Origin: a virus
Strand: one strand, 5' to 3'
Virus record (IMG/VR): IMGVR_UViG_3300010401_000001
Location: 25,856 to 89,855 of that record
Length of the DNA stretch: 64,000 bases
Shown: in pieces, positions 42,348 through 50,484 of the stretch
Layout: each line of letters begins with the position of its first letter
How positions within the stretch are numbered: the first letter of the stretch is position 1
Notes under the pieces: model-generated
What the model saw: the letters and a program-made list of their open reading frames with translations, nothing else
Databases searched by the model: none
What the model was told of the DNA's origin: nothing
Program-made: the position numbers and the translations under genes

Positions 42348-42757
42348 GGCACCGTCCCAGCCGGGCTCGGCGCCCGCGCGATCTGCACCTCGCGGTGCGT
42401 CTCCCCGAACCCCGGCCACGTCTTGACCCTGATCACTGTCCAGAGCTCACCCGGACCCATCATCGCGATGATGTCCGGGTCGGCGCCGAGGTAGGCAACG
42501 ACGTCCGGGCCGATGCCCGGCGTGGCGCGCTCAGCAACGAGGTCGGCGTCCGTGTAGAGCATCAAGATCTCGTCGCCGCGCCGGCCCTCTGGCACATCCA
42601 TGAGCTGGCGTCCGGCAATTGGCTCGACCCCGGCGGTGATGGCGAACGTGGTCTGTGCGCCGGCCACGGGGCGGCCGCGAACAGGCGTGCTCTGCGCGGT
42701 CCGGGTGACCTGGAGGTCGACAGAACCGAGCGAGATGATGGAGGCGTTGAGGCTCAT
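42344..42757 (-). CDS. Head-closure/neck-type protein, 137 aa
   Basis: MSLNASIISLGSVDLQVTRT, then GDEILMLYTDADLVAERATP and GPGELWTVIRVKTWPGFGET. The beta-rich pattern with a C-terminal strand pair resembles small head-closure proteins of tailed phages, and it lies in the connector region. The specific family is uncertain. Confidence 0.55.
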   Translation of the reverse strand: MSLNASIISLGSVDLQVTRTAQSTPVRGRPVAGAQTTFAITAGVEPIAGRQLMDVPEGRRGDEILMLYTDADLVAERATPGIGPDVVAYLGADPDIIAMMGPGELWTVIRVKTWPGFGETHREVQIARAPSPAGTVP

Positions 42758-42993
42758 GGGGTTGCTCCGAGCGCTCGCATGACGCTTGCCGCGAGGTCCT
42801 CGCGCTCGACCTCGCCGACGTGATGCGCCATCCAGTCGAGCAGAAGGCGCGTCACCTTCGCCGCTTCGGCGCCCTGCACATGATCTAGCGTGCTGCCATC
42901 ATCGACCATGAGGACCCGCGCTGTCGCCGCACGGTGCAGCTTACGGAACGCGGTCGCGTCGCGCGGCTCGATCAGCGCTATCAGGTCTTTCAT
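42754..42993 (-). CDS. Hypothetical helical protein, 79 aa
   Basis: MKDLIALIEPRDATAFRKLH and LLLDWMAHHVGEVEREDLAA; all-helical. Overlaps genes on both sides by four bases. No family recognised. Confidence 0.6.
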   Translation of the reverse strand: MKDLIALIEPRDATAFRKLHRAATARVLMVDDGSTLDHVQGAEAAKVTRLLLDWMAHHVGEVEREDLAASVMRALGATP

Positions 42994-43289
42994 CGCCGAC
43001 CTCTTCGTCTCGCCCAGCGCGGCACCGGCGGCGCTGACTTGTTACCCGGGCGTCGCGCTCCGGGGCAATGATCCGGCTCGGCCGGGCTCGGCGCACTCGG
43101 CGTCCGCAGCTTGATCGTGTCGCCGTCGACCACCGCGACCATGTAGTCGACGCGTGGCGCGTCAACCGGTACGTCGAGCCCGATGGCAGCTGCCTGGTCG
43201 GCCGGGATGCAGACGCGGTCTCCGGTGGCCAGGCCGAGCGCCGCCTCCGCGGACCGGCTGCGCCGTAGCGCATCGAGTTCGTCGATCAT
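42990..43289 (-). CDS. Hypothetical protein, 99 aa
   Basis: A short helical start (MIDELDALRRSRSAEAALGL) is followed by beta strands (DYMVAVVDGDTIKLRTP) and a disordered basic, Pro-rich tail. Overlaps at both ends. No family. Confidence 0.55.
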   Translation of the reverse strand: MIDELDALRRSRSAEAALGLATGDRVCIPADQAAAIGLDVPVDAPRVDYMVAVVDGDTIKLRTPSAPSPAEPDHCPGARRPGNKSAPPVPRWARRRGRR

Positions 43290-43954
43290 CGCGGATCTCC
43301 GGTGTCGGTGATGGGGTCGTAGCCGTTATCGTCGATCGCCTCGACGCGCTTCAGAGCTGCGGCTGCGCGATCGATCCACTGCGCGAGCACTTTGCGCTCG
43401 TCGTTGGCGATCGCATCCTCGCCCCATGCCACATCGACACAGCGCTTTATCTGTTCGGCCTCGTCGCTGGTCTGGCGCTGGTCGATGGTGGCGGCGCCAG
43501 GCGGCTCCAGCTTCGGGCCCCACTCGTGAACGTAGTCCGCACCTCCTCCGACGGTGTTTTCCACCCAGCGTCCGCCTTCTGGCTCCTCGAAGACTCGGAC
43601 GACCGTCCACTCGTCAGGGGTGTCGTTGCTGCACTTCGCCCAATAGAACCCGGCCGGCGGAATCGTCGGGTACTCCGGCTCATGCGGTCGCTGGCCGACC
43701 ACGCCGATGATTTTCGACGGGTCTGGCTGCGCTGGGACGGGGCCGCCGAACGGCGCAAGGCCACCAGCGAACGCCGCGTCAACGTCACGCTGGATCGCGG
43801 CAGATTCCTCCGCCGTGTACTTCCGTGGGCTGAGCTGCTCGAACTCGAGCGCCGTCATGTATCGCACCGGCTCGCCAGGCCGGACGGTCCGCGCGTCACC
43901 GGAAGCAACGCCGGGCTCCGGCATGGCTAACGACGTGAACTTGCCATCACCCAT
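43286..43954 (-). CDS. Hypothetical protein, 222 aa
   Basis: MGDGKFTSLAMPEPGVASGD, then PPAGFYWAKCSNDTPDEWTV with VRVFEEPEGGRWVENTVGGG: the central part looks like a small beta domain found in several phage accessory proteins; the C-terminus is helical. It overlaps the next gene upstream by eight bases. Confidence 0.6.
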   Translation of the reverse strand: MGDGKFTSLAMPEPGVASGDARTVRPGEPVRYMTALEFEQLSPRKYTAEESAAIQRDVDAAFAGGLAPFGGPVPAQPDPSKIIGVVGQRPHEPEYPTIPPAGFYWAKCSNDTPDEWTVVRVFEEPEGGRWVENTVGGGADYVHEWGPKLEPPGAATIDQRQTSDEAEQIKRCVDVAWGEDAIANDERKVLAQWIDRAAAALKRVEAIDDNGYDPITDTGDPR

Positions 43955-44618
43955 TGGTTGGTTCCTCCTGCGTAAACTTTACCGTAACCGCTTCGACGGT
44001 ATCGGCGTCGCGTTCCGCTCGATACCCACGCTGGTATGCCGGCGTCCGCGTCGCCAGCTGCTCATCGGTCAGCGGCTTGGCCTCTTCGTCGCGCACCCCG
44101 GCCCATCGCTTGCGACCGGACTTCTCGTCGAACCGCGCCGGGCACGAGCACTCGCCGCCCGGCGCATGGATCGCGCACTCCCGCTCGTGGCCCGCGGTCC
44201 GGTCGATGCTGCGCTGTAGCTCCGGCGACACGCCATTGGGCTCGCACGAAGTAGCCGCGGCACCCATCGCAACGGCGGCAACCCCCGGCGGAGAGCTTCG
44301 ACGTCCTGACGTCTTGGCGTCCTTACTTTCAGCCAGGAGCGCGCGCAGCTCGTTGGCCTGCAGCTCGCCAAACGAACCTGGACCGTCATCGATGCTGCGG
44401 ATTACCCGCGAGATGGCGTCTCGGAGCGGCCCCACTTGCCGGGCAATGGCATCCAGTCGAATGACCTCGCGAGCTAGCCTGGCGATGTCGCTATCCTCAT
44501 CGGCCTGGTACTGCGCGAGCGTGCGCCGATCGCCCGATGGAACGTGCTCGTGAGCCTCCAGATCGAGGATTATCCCGGCCAGTTCGAGCACAGGGATAGG
44601 CGGGTAGTTCGGCAGCAT
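43947..44618 (-). CDS. Cargo protein with Cys/His cluster, 223 aa
   Basis: Start at ATG 44618 (MLPNYPPIPVLELAGIILDL), set by the promoter box; the frame is open to 44705 through the old gp10 gene end. It has a helical N-terminal half and GHERECAIHAPGGECSCPAR with C and H residues that could bind metal. It ends in DTVEAVTVKFTQEE, which is encoded by a DNA repeat seen again near 62.9 kb. Confidence 0.6.
   Translation of the reverse strand: MLPNYPPIPVLELAGIILDLEAHEHVPSGDRRTLAQYQADEDSDIARLAREVIRLDAIARQVGPLRDAISRVIRSIDDGPGSFGELQANELRALLAESKDAKTSGRRSSPPGVAAVAMGAAATSCEPNGVSPELQRSIDRTAGHERECAIHAPGGECSCPARFDEKSGRKRWAGVRDEEAKPLTDEQLATRTPAYQRGYRAERDADTVEAVTVKFTQEEPTNG
43967..44003 (-). repeat. Dispersed repeat copy A
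   Basis: CCTGCGTAAACTTTACCGTA then ACCGCTTCGACGGTATCGG (plus sense). It matches 62911-62944 at 31 of the first 34 bases and, less well, 63194-63228. Encodes TVEAVTVKFTQ on the minus strand. Confidence 0.65.
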
Positions 44619-44631
44619 CCAAACCACCCTA
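44619..44631 (-). promoter_or_regulatory. Leaderless-type promoter
   Basis: On the minus strand TAGGGT (44631-44626) followed by GG ends seven bases before ATG 44618. Confidence 0.5.
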
Positions 44632-44649
44632 CCACGCCGCCCTCGGCTC

Positions 44650-44706
44650 CTATCGCCTAATCTCGAACCCGATGGCGCCGGCGAGCTGGCCCTGCCTCGT
44701 GTCATC
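44650..44706 (-). pseudogene. Remnant 3' end of the gp10-like gene
   Basis: Directly behind the endonuclease stop the minus strand encodes DDTRQGQLAGAIGFEIRR then TAG. The intact gp10-like gene ends VDSGQLVASIGFEIRE. The match shows that this was the original gene end before the endonuclease gene was inserted. Confidence 0.7.
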
Positions 44707-45145
44707 TCCGCCGACCAGGCATGAGGTTGATCAGTAGCCTCGGCGGCTTCCGTCTCGCTATCGACATGCGCGCTATGGTGGCTTCTGGGAGCGGCTTTCC
44801 CTTGAGCGCCTCGCGCGTCTCAACGCTACGTACCAGGCCGCGCACACTGCCGCCGGCGGGTGCATGATTGGTGAGATCCCATCCAAGGGCTCGACCGAAC
44901 ATCATCCACCACGTCTCACAGTCGTTCAGCCGGTCGATACTATCCACAGTTTCCAGAACAGCTATCACGTAGCGGAGACCAACCTTCGCGAGCGATTTTA
45001 TCCACGCGGACTTATGCGTTCGCCTCTTCAGGCGGGATGGACACGCATGCTCACGCGGCCGATCCATGCCCGTCGATGACTGCCCGATATACCTGACAAG
45101 CAGCGTGCGCGGATCGACCAGCGCGTACACCAAAAAGCGACTCAC
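44702..45145 (-). CDS. GIY-YIG homing endonuclease
   Basis: 147 residues. FLVYALVDPRTLLVRYIGQS is the GIY-YIG core (VYA...YIG), followed by the helix with Arg (DRPREHACPSRLKRRTHKSA) and TWWMMFGRALGWDLTNHAPA with a Glu/Asn at the expected places; the C-terminus (REALKGKPLPEATIARMSIA) is a NUMOD-like DNA-binding motif. It overlaps the gp10-like gene end by four bases and is followed by a duplicate of that gene end, so it is a mobile insertion. Confidence 0.88.
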   Translation of the reverse strand: MSRFLVYALVDPRTLLVRYIGQSSTGMDRPREHACPSRLKRRTHKSAWIKSLAKVGLRYVIAVLETVDSIDRLNDCETWWMMFGRALGWDLTNHAPAGGSVRGLVRSVETREALKGKPLPEATIARMSIARRKPPRLLINLMPGRRR

Positions 45146-45600
45146 TCGCGGATCTCGAATCCGATACTGGCCACGAGTTGTCCGCTGTCAACGAGAACTT
45201 TGTCGGTACCCTTCCTGGCGATCGTCGCTGGGCTGTCCTCCGGACGCACCTGGTCGTCGACGATCGTGCGCTGGATCTTCCCCGCGGCCCACGCCCCGAG
45301 CAGCCCGAGCGCGCGGTCCCGGTCCATCTTGGCGAGCAGCACCGCGGCGAAGAGCCGAGCTTGCAGCGCCGCCAGCTCGGCTCTGAACGCCGGATCGCGC
45401 AGCGTCCGCCGCACGAATGAGCGCTCCGGGATGCGGCCGTCACGCGAGCCCAGCTCGTGGATCAGCGCGAGCTCGGCGTTCGTCATCCCGGTCCCCTCGT
45501 GGACCGCCCCAGCCTGGTGACCCACCACGCCGGCGCGGACCTCGGCGCGGCCGAGCTCGGCGACTTTGGCGAGGACGGATTCCCAGCGTTCGGTGCTCAT
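45142..45600 (-). CDS. HK97 gp10-like / virion morphogenesis protein
   Basis: 152 residues from ATG 45600: VRAGVVGHQAGAVHEGTGMT then NAELALIHELGSRDGRIPER with SFVRRTLRD, and the end KVLVDSGQLVASIGFEIRE. This is the pattern of small head-tail connector proteins (gp10-like and Mu gpG-like). The gene end appears to have been rebuilt when the endonuclease gene was inserted. Confidence 0.75.
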   Translation of the reverse strand: MSTERWESVLAKVAELGRAEVRAGVVGHQAGAVHEGTGMTNAELALIHELGSRDGRIPERSFVRRTLRDPAFRAELAALQARLFAAVLLAKMDRDRALGLLGAWAAGKIQRTIVDDQVRPEDSPATIARKGTDKVLVDSGQLVASIGFEIRE

Positions 45601-45752
45601 CGCCCCACTGCCAGAATCTGCTGTAGCGCCTGCTCTCGGAGCTGCCGCAGCAGCTCGTTGAGGTCGCAGAAAGGCGAGTCGTCTCCGTTGAGGTGGCGGC
45701 CGTCGCGGCGAAGCGGCGTTCGGCAACGAGGGCAGCGATTGACTATGGACAT
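45597..45752 (-). CDS. Small zinc-ribbon-like protein, 51 aa
   Basis: ATG 45752 to TGA 45597-45599, which overlaps the next ATG. MSIVNRCPRCRTPLRRDGRH, then SPFCDLNELLRQLREQALQQ: a CPxC knuckle, a lone Cys and a helix. Late-gene region, function unknown. Confidence 0.6.
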   Translation of the reverse strand: MSIVNRCPRCRTPLRRDGRHLNGDDSPFCDLNELLRQLREQALQQILAVGR

Positions 45753-45766
45753 AGGCGCTCAGGCGC

Positions 45767-45943
45767 TCATAACTTGGCCAGCGCCTCGCGGGCTCGTTCG
45801 ATCAGGACCTTCGGTAGCACCGCGCCAACCATGTCGTTCACGCGGCAGGCGCCATCGGTGTAGTCGACGGCGTCAAGGATTGCGAGCAAAACAGCGCGTA
45901 GTTTGTCGTTCTTCGCTGGCAGATCGCTCGTCTCTGGCATCAT
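45767..45943 (-). CDS. Small helical protein, 58 aa
   Basis: ATG 45943 follows a GGAG site five bases upstream. MMPETSDLPAKNDKLRAVLL, AILDAVDYTDGACRV and a C-terminal helix. No family recognised, but the composition and ribosome site make it a credible gene. Confidence 0.55.
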   Translation of the reverse strand: MMPETSDLPAKNDKLRAVLLAILDAVDYTDGACRVNDMVGAVLPKVLIERAREALAKL

Positions 45944-46030
45944 CGTCTCCGGATCAGGTGCAAGTGCAGGATAGGTCGGCCCCAGGGTAGGACTGCCGCC
46001 GTCCAGTTGGATGCGATTTCAAACTCCCAC

Positions 46031-46068
46031 CGCGCCTTGCGGCGCGCCTGCCTCCGTTCTCAACGGAG
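46031..46068. other. Two consecutive perfect hairpins
   Basis: CGCGCC-TTGC-GGCGCG at 46031-46046 and CTCCGTT-CTC-AACGGAG at 46052-46068 lie in a 178-bp gap (45944-46121). No T-run is present, so they are not classical intrinsic terminators; they may still slow or process late mRNA between head and neck genes. Confidence 0.5.
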
Positions 46069-46121
46069 AGACGTAGCTCATCTGTAGCGCACCGGACGAG
46101 CGGCGTCCATACCGACCATGG

Positions 46122-46427
46122 TCACCGCTGACACCCCACGGTCCGCGCTTCGCGGTCCTCGAGCACGACGATCGGATGCGCGCCGCCAGTGCACCAGATG
46201 CGGCTCCGGTACCACCCCGGCCGCTCCACGCTGCGATCCGGTAAGCCGCCGGCTCCGTCATACAGCTGGTCTCCGCCCGGCGCGCGTCGGCACTCGTAGA
46301 GCCCGCTCGGCCGCACGCCGTTGACGTACCAGCCTGCTGGGCACTTCGCCGCCGCCGGCCGTGTCACCATCGACCAGCACAGCAGCGCCACGCTCAGCAG
46401 CGCGCAGGCGACGTCGACCAGCATCAC
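46122..46427 (-). CDS. Small secreted or membrane-anchored Cys protein, 101 aa
   Basis: GTG 46427 overlaps the DUF4054 gene stop. The N-terminus VACALLSVALLCWSMVTRPA followed by AA is a signal peptide or anchor; the mature part has CPAGWYVNG, GLYECRRAP, RIWCTGG and a final GCQR, four cysteines suited to two disulfides. An unusual product inside a head gene block, perhaps acting on the host surface. Confidence 0.55.
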   Translation of the reverse strand: MMLVDVACALLSVALLCWSMVTRPAAAKCPAGWYVNGVRPSGLYECRRAPGGDQLYDGAGGLPDRSVERPGWYRSRIWCTGGAHPIVVLEDREARTVGCQR

Positions 46428-46813
46428 ACCGTGATCGGGAACCTCGCCCGGCTGGTCCGCACCAACGTGGCGTAGTTCTGCCCGTACGTGGTCTGGCCGA
46501 ATAGCCCGGACGCCATGCTCATCTGCGTCAGGTTCGCATAGCTGCGCGACAGGCCGCCCCGGCTCTCGCTGACCACCGGGCCGGCGATTGACGTGCCGCG
46601 GAGCTTGTCGAGCGTGGCGAAGTGCGCGGCGATGTAGACGCGCGCTAGTTTGGTGCGCGGCCCGTCCTCGCCGTCGAACATCGCCACGTTGACGAAGTCG
46701 TTAGCGAGGTTCAGGTAGAGCTCCTGTGCGGCAGCGCCAACGCTCGCCAGCTCAGGCGCCGGCCCCGGGTTCCCGGGCACTCCGACGACGTCTACCCAGG
46801 CGATGGCCGCCAT
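46424..46813 (-). CDS. Head-tail adaptor (DUF4054-like)
   Basis: 129 residues. ELYLNLANDFVNVAMFDGED, VYIAAHFATLDKLRG then GPVVSESRGGLSRSYANLTQ and FGQTTYGQNYATLVR are the features of DUF4054 neck adaptors, found after the major capsid gene in this phage type. Confidence 0.75.
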   Translation of the reverse strand: MAAIAWVDVVGVPGNPGPAPELASVGAAAQELYLNLANDFVNVAMFDGEDGPRTKLARVYIAAHFATLDKLRGTSIAGPVVSESRGGLSRSYANLTQMSMASGLFGQTTYGQNYATLVRTSRARFPITV

Positions 46814-46819
46814 GCCCGG

Positions 46820-46945
46820 CTACTTCTTGCCGGGATTGCCCGACTGCTTCGTGTCCGGCGCGGTCGGCGTCTGCTTCGCATCGGTCGTCGGCTTGGCCTT
46901 TGCCTTCTGCGACTCGATGTGTTTCTTGCGTGCGTCGAACGTCAT
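46820..46945 (-). CDS. Small Lys-rich protein, 41 aa
   Basis: ATG 46945, five bases past the capsid gene stop. MTFDARKKHIESQKAKAKPT, then a Pro/Thr/Lys tail. Short basic peptides right after the capsid gene occur in this gene order; role unknown. Confidence 0.5.
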   Translation of the reverse strand: MTFDARKKHIESQKAKAKPTTDAKQTPTAPDTKQSGNPGKK

Positions 46946-46950
46946 GGCGC

Positions 46951-47883
46951 TCACAGGCCGGTAAGGTAGCGAAATGCAACGGGATATGGGCAGGCGAACC
47001 CGCCGCACTTGCCGGCGCACGGTACATCGACGGTCCGGCCCCGGTACTGCTCGGGCAGCCGCTCGAAGTCGAGCGGCAGTAGCGCGCCGCCGGCGAGCGG
47101 GTTCATCACGCCGTTGTCGAGCGCCGGGACGAGCACCGCCTTCGGCGAGCCCGCGATGCTGTCGAGCCGCCACCACGGGATGACGGCCTTGAGCGCCGAG
47201 AACTTCTTGATGAACTCGAGGATGGTCGTGTCGTTGACCGACCCGCGCGGCGTCATGTCGATCTTGCCGTAGCGCACGAGCGGCAAGTACAGACTGAACT
47301 GCGTGAACATCACGTCGTTCTGGCCGGGCACCTGCGCCTGCTTCAGCGCGTCCTGCGCCTCTGTGATCAGCTTCGCCACGTCGGCGATGATCGCGTCGGC
47401 CGACGCCGATGCCCAGGTGCCAGCCGCGGCGGTCGCCTGGATGTTGGCGTTGTTCATCAGCCCGCCGACGCTGGTGCCGGGCACGCCGATCGCCAACGCG
47501 GAGTCGATGTCCTGCTCGATCGACGTCATCGCGCCGACCATGGTGTCCATCTGCAGATCGCTGCCGGACTCGCGCGCGGCGCGCACCGCGTCGATAGTCC
47601 AGCTCGCGTTGTGCTCGAAGGTCTGGATGGTATGAACCACCTCTTCCTTCGTCACGCTGCCGATCGGGATGTCGCGACCGCGGCCCCGCGAGCGCCGCGT
47701 GGATACCTGGAGCTTGGTGGTGGTGTACTTGTAGCTCGGGAGGTTCGGGCTCACGCCCTCCACCCTCGCCATGATCTTGCGCCCGACCACGCCCGGCACG
47801 AGCTGGTAACGGGTCTTGGGGTCGAACTGCGTCAGCTGCTGCTGGACGAAGTACGAATCCGCTGCGTCGACTCGCGATTCCAT
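46951..47883 (-). CDS. Major capsid protein (DUF2184)
   Basis: 310 residues from ATG 47883. LTQFDPKTRYQLVPGVVGRK, KEEVVHTIQTFEHNASWTID, then DALKQAQVPGQNDVMFTQFS, LEFIKKFSALKAVIPWWRLD and DFERLPEQYRGRTVDVPCAG are typical of DUF2184 capsid proteins. It follows the Gp24-like and DUF2213 genes in the normal order. Confidence 0.85.
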   Translation of the reverse strand: MESRVDAADSYFVQQQLTQFDPKTRYQLVPGVVGRKIMARVEGVSPNLPSYKYTTTKLQVSTRRSRGRGRDIPIGSVTKEEVVHTIQTFEHNASWTIDAVRAARESGSDLQMDTMVGAMTSIEQDIDSALAIGVPGTSVGGLMNNANIQATAAAGTWASASADAIIADVAKLITEAQDALKQAQVPGQNDVMFTQFSLYLPLVRYGKIDMTPRGSVNDTTILEFIKKFSALKAVIPWWRLDSIAGSPKAVLVPALDNGVMNPLAGGALLPLDFERLPEQYRGRTVDVPCAGKCGGFACPYPVAFRYLTGL

Positions 47884-47885
47884 GG

Positions 47886-48392
47886 TCAGGCTCCGATCAG
47901 GTTGATCTCGAGGATCCCGAGGTTTCCGCCCGTGGTCGTGGTGCGCCACTTCGCGAACGCCGAGACGTCGATGGTGTTGGTCCCGTCCGCCGTGCCCCGG
48001 AACGCGCCGATCTTCGTGTTGCCGCCATTGGCGATGGCGCGCACGAACACGCCCTTGGTCGGATCGACGTTGTCCTCGGGGATCACCTTGATGCGCCCGA
48101 AGCGCAGCACGCGCATCGTGACGCCGGGCAGGATGCCGACCGTCCCGAGCTCGTATGGGGACGGGTGGTCGGCCTCGTACACGGTGATCCCGTCGAGCGC
48201 GTCGGTGTTCGCGGTCAGGAGCAGGATCGTGTCATCGGCCGTGCCGCGCTTGACGCCGACACCGAACTGGATCGAGGCCGTGGCCTCGGACTGGAGCACG
48301 GTGTCGATGGCGCCCACGGCGGACGTCCACTGATCGGCGATGTCGCCCTCGACGCCGAGGGCGAGCGGGGAAGTGACTGCGGTCTGCGGCAT
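47886..48392 (-). CDS. Capsid cement / decoration protein (Gp24-like)
   Basis: 168 residues, beta-rich: MPQTAVTSPLALGVEGDIAD, GVGVKRGTADDTILLLTANT, and GVTMRVLRFGRIKVIPEDNV. Directly upstream of the capsid gene as for structural cement proteins of DUF2184 phages. Confidence 0.75.
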   Translation of the reverse strand: MPQTAVTSPLALGVEGDIADQWTSAVGAIDTVLQSEATASIQFGVGVKRGTADDTILLLTANTDALDGITVYEADHPSPYELGTVGILPGVTMRVLRFGRIKVIPEDNVDPTKGVFVRAIANGGNTKIGAFRGTADGTNTIDVSAFAKWRTTTTGGNLGILEINLIGA

Positions 48393-48395
48393 GGC

Positions 48396-50015
48396 TCAGT
48401 GCCCCTTGCTGTGGCTGGTTGCGTACTCGCCGACGCCGGCCTTCCACTGGTCGGACCAGGGCAGCTGGTCGGCGCGCTGCTGGTGTTCCGGCGCGCGGTT
48501 CGCCGGGGCGCTGTCGTGCCGCACCGCGAGCGTCTGCGAGGCGCGCGCGAGCGAGGCGCCGTACGCGGCGCGGTCATCGACGAGGGCGTCGAAGCGCCGG
48601 CGCAGATAGTCGTCGCTCACCTCGGGACCCATCGGCTCCTTGGGCACGAGGTGGCGGATCGCCTGGGTCAAGATCTCCCGATCCGTCAGGCTGTCGGCGC
48701 GGAGCGTGGGCAGCACGGCGGTCGCCTTTGCGACGAGCCCGGCGCGCTGGCGCACGAGCACCGGCATTTCGTTGCGGGCGTTGGCGAGGTCGCGCTCGGC
48801 CGCGTCGGCACGCTTGCGCAGCTCGAGCACGGCCGCGGTTTCCACGGCCGACGTGCCGGCGGCGATCTTGGCCTCGGTGGCCGCGAGGCGCTCCTTGACG
48901 GTCGTGAGCTCGGCCCGCAAACCGTCGCGGTCCGCGGCCAGGGAGTCGGCACGACTCCGCTGCTCCGTGGCCACTCGATCGGCCTCGTCCGCGCGCACGG
49001 TCAGGAGCCGAATCTGCTCTGCCGCATCCGGCGGCGGAGCGTGTCCGGTCTGGGTGGTGGTCATGGGTCCACGATGAGACCGGCTACCGGTTTGGTCGAA
49101 ATGACCATCACCCCGTCCCACTCCAGCTGCCGATACCGTCGGTGCGGTATGCGTGTGCCCGTCGGACATGCCGATGGTGATCGAGCCGTCTGGGTTGCGA
49201 ACCCAGTCGTGACTGTGGCTGATCGTTTCGCCCGCAGCGATTGCCCAGCTCGTGCTTCCGCTGTCCATCGCCGACGTGCCGGATACGCTCGACGGAACGC
49301 CGTACAAGTCTGACCCCATCGACTGCGCGCCGCTCACCATGTGCTGGTGCCCGCGCTCGATCGACGTCAACACGTCGTCGAGATCCTGCGAGCCCGCCCC
49401 CGTGATCGGCATCCCGACGTCGTCGCCGCGGAGCACGAGCTCGGCGTCGTCCATGCGGAGCTGGATCGACTGGCCGCCGCGCGCCGCAGACACGAGCGCC
49501 TGGTGGTTAACGCGGATCTCGCGCTGCACGCCGTCGTAGCGACCGGTCGGATTGTCCGGAGTCGCGTACTGCGGAGCGAACCCCGGAGTCTCGTCGTACC
49601 TGATCCGGTACCCGGGCGACAGCTCGCGCATGCCGCCCTCGACGCGCTTGATCGCCGCCGCATCCTTGATCAACGACGTCGTGGCGACGAGGTCTCCGTC
49701 ACGGCGCGCCGCACCGCTGACCGTGCCCACCTCGTGCCGGCGGACGTTGTCCGCGGTGACGTCTTCCAGCTCGCCATCGGCGCGCCGGGGGTGGCCGACC
49801 GTGATCGGCGCCCCATCATAGCTCGCCAACGAGTCAGGGTGGAACACCTCCTCGGGTGGCCGCAGCTCGTAGCGGAACGAGCCGTCGGCGCGGCGGTACT
49901 TGTAGATGCCGACGCGCGCCGCATGGCCGTCCGCGCGCAGGAAGCCCTGCGCTGTGCGGACCGGCGATCGCAGCGAGCCCGCGCGCTCATCGTAGCGGAA
50001 TACCGTCTTGCTCAC
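48396..50015 (-). CDS. DUF2213 prohead protease/scaffold protein
   Basis: 539 residues. The first 190 residues (FRYDERAGSLRSPVRTAQGF, LRPPEEVFHPDSLASYDGAP, ITVGHPRRADG, GMRELSPGYRIRYDETPGFA) are DUF2213, a capsid-maturation protease-like domain. Then come a His-rich linker and a long scaffold coiled coil (RDGLRAELTTVKERLAATEA). The C-terminal 100 residues (SDDYLRRRFDALVDDR) are shared with the gene at 57515. A self-cleaving scaffold is likely. Confidence 0.8.
   Translation of the reverse strand: MSKTVFRYDERAGSLRSPVRTAQGFLRADGHAARVGIYKYRRADGSFRYELRPPEEVFHPDSLASYDGAPITVGHPRRADGELEDVTADNVRRHEVGTVSGAARRDGDLVATTSLIKDAAAIKRVEGGMRELSPGYRIRYDETPGFAPQYATPDNPTGRYDGVQREIRVNHQALVSAARGGQSIQLRMDDAELVLRGDDVGMPITGAGSQDLDDVLTSIERGHQHMVSGAQSMGSDLYGVPSSVSGTSAMDSGSTSWAIAAGETISHSHDWVRNPDGSITIGMSDGHTHTAPTVSAAGVGRGDGHFDQTGSRSHRGPMTTTQTGHAPPPDAAEQIRLLTVRADEADRVATEQRSRADSLAADRDGLRAELTTVKERLAATEAKIAAGTSAVETAAVLELRKRADAAERDLANARNEMPVLVRQRAGLVAKATAVLPTLRADSLTDREILTQAIRHLVPKEPMGPEVSDDYLRRRFDALVDDRAAYGASLARASQTLAVRHDSAPANRAPEHQQRADQLPWSDQWKAGVGEYATSHSKGH
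48571..48638 (-). repeat. Duplicated DNA segment, copy 1
   Basis: This 68-bp stretch matches 57561-57628 with about five differences. It encodes EPMGPEVSDDYLRRRFDALV plus DDR in both genes. Confidence 0.8.
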
Positions 50016-50070
50016 CCGGCCAGGGTCGCCGCGGGGCGCGGGGCGGTCGATTCTGTGAGCGGCGGCGTGC

Positions 50071-50082
50071 TACCGTGGCTCG
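50071..50082 (+). promoter_or_regulatory. Leaderless-type promoter
   Basis: TACCGT (50071-50076) followed by GG, six bases before ATG 50083, in the gap between divergent genes. Confidence 0.5.
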
Positions 50083-50484
50083 ATGAGCGAGCAGGCGAGC
50101 GGGATCACATATCACCCGATGGTCGCATCTACGGCAACAACTACCGTAACGGAGACCTTCCATGACCGACTGCTCAACCCCGATGTCGTCGACGAACTCC
50201 GCCGCGTCGAGCGCAAGCCGACGCCGAGCATGCTATGCGAGGTGTGCGACCGGCCGCCGCTCTGGTCGGTGAATCGCGGCAAGGGATGGAGCGTGCGGTA
50301 CTGGCCGCACCGCGAACGCATCGCCCTGATCCCGGTCGCCGAGTTCCGGTCGTCGAACTTCGTGGGGTACACCGTGTTCACGTGCGGTGACGAGATCTGC
50401 GTCTGGCGCGCGGTCCACCACGGGTACCCTGGGATGCTAACGTCGATTCGCGTCGCGCCCGATACGGTCAGCGTTGCACGCTGA
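50083..50484 (+). CDS. Cargo protein, 133 aa
   Basis: MSEQASGITYHPMVASTATT; later SMLCEVCDRPPLWSVNRGKG with VRYWPHRERIALIPVAEF. One CxxC pair and a Trp/Arg-rich centre. It runs against the late genes and its end overlaps the convergent gene at 50468 by 17 bases. No family recognised. Confidence 0.65.
   Translation: MSEQASGITYHPMVASTATTTVTETFHDRLLNPDVVDELRRVERKPTPSMLCEVCDRPPLWSVNRGKGWSVRYWPHRERIALIPVAEFRSSNFVGYTVFTCGDEICVWRAVHHGYPGMLTSIRVAPDTVSVAR

Noticed and set aside
46070-46130. tRNA-like string (GTAGCTCATCTGTAGCGCAC) on the plus strand
   Set aside because: No acceptor stem and no T arm can be folded around it; it resembles a D arm only by chance.
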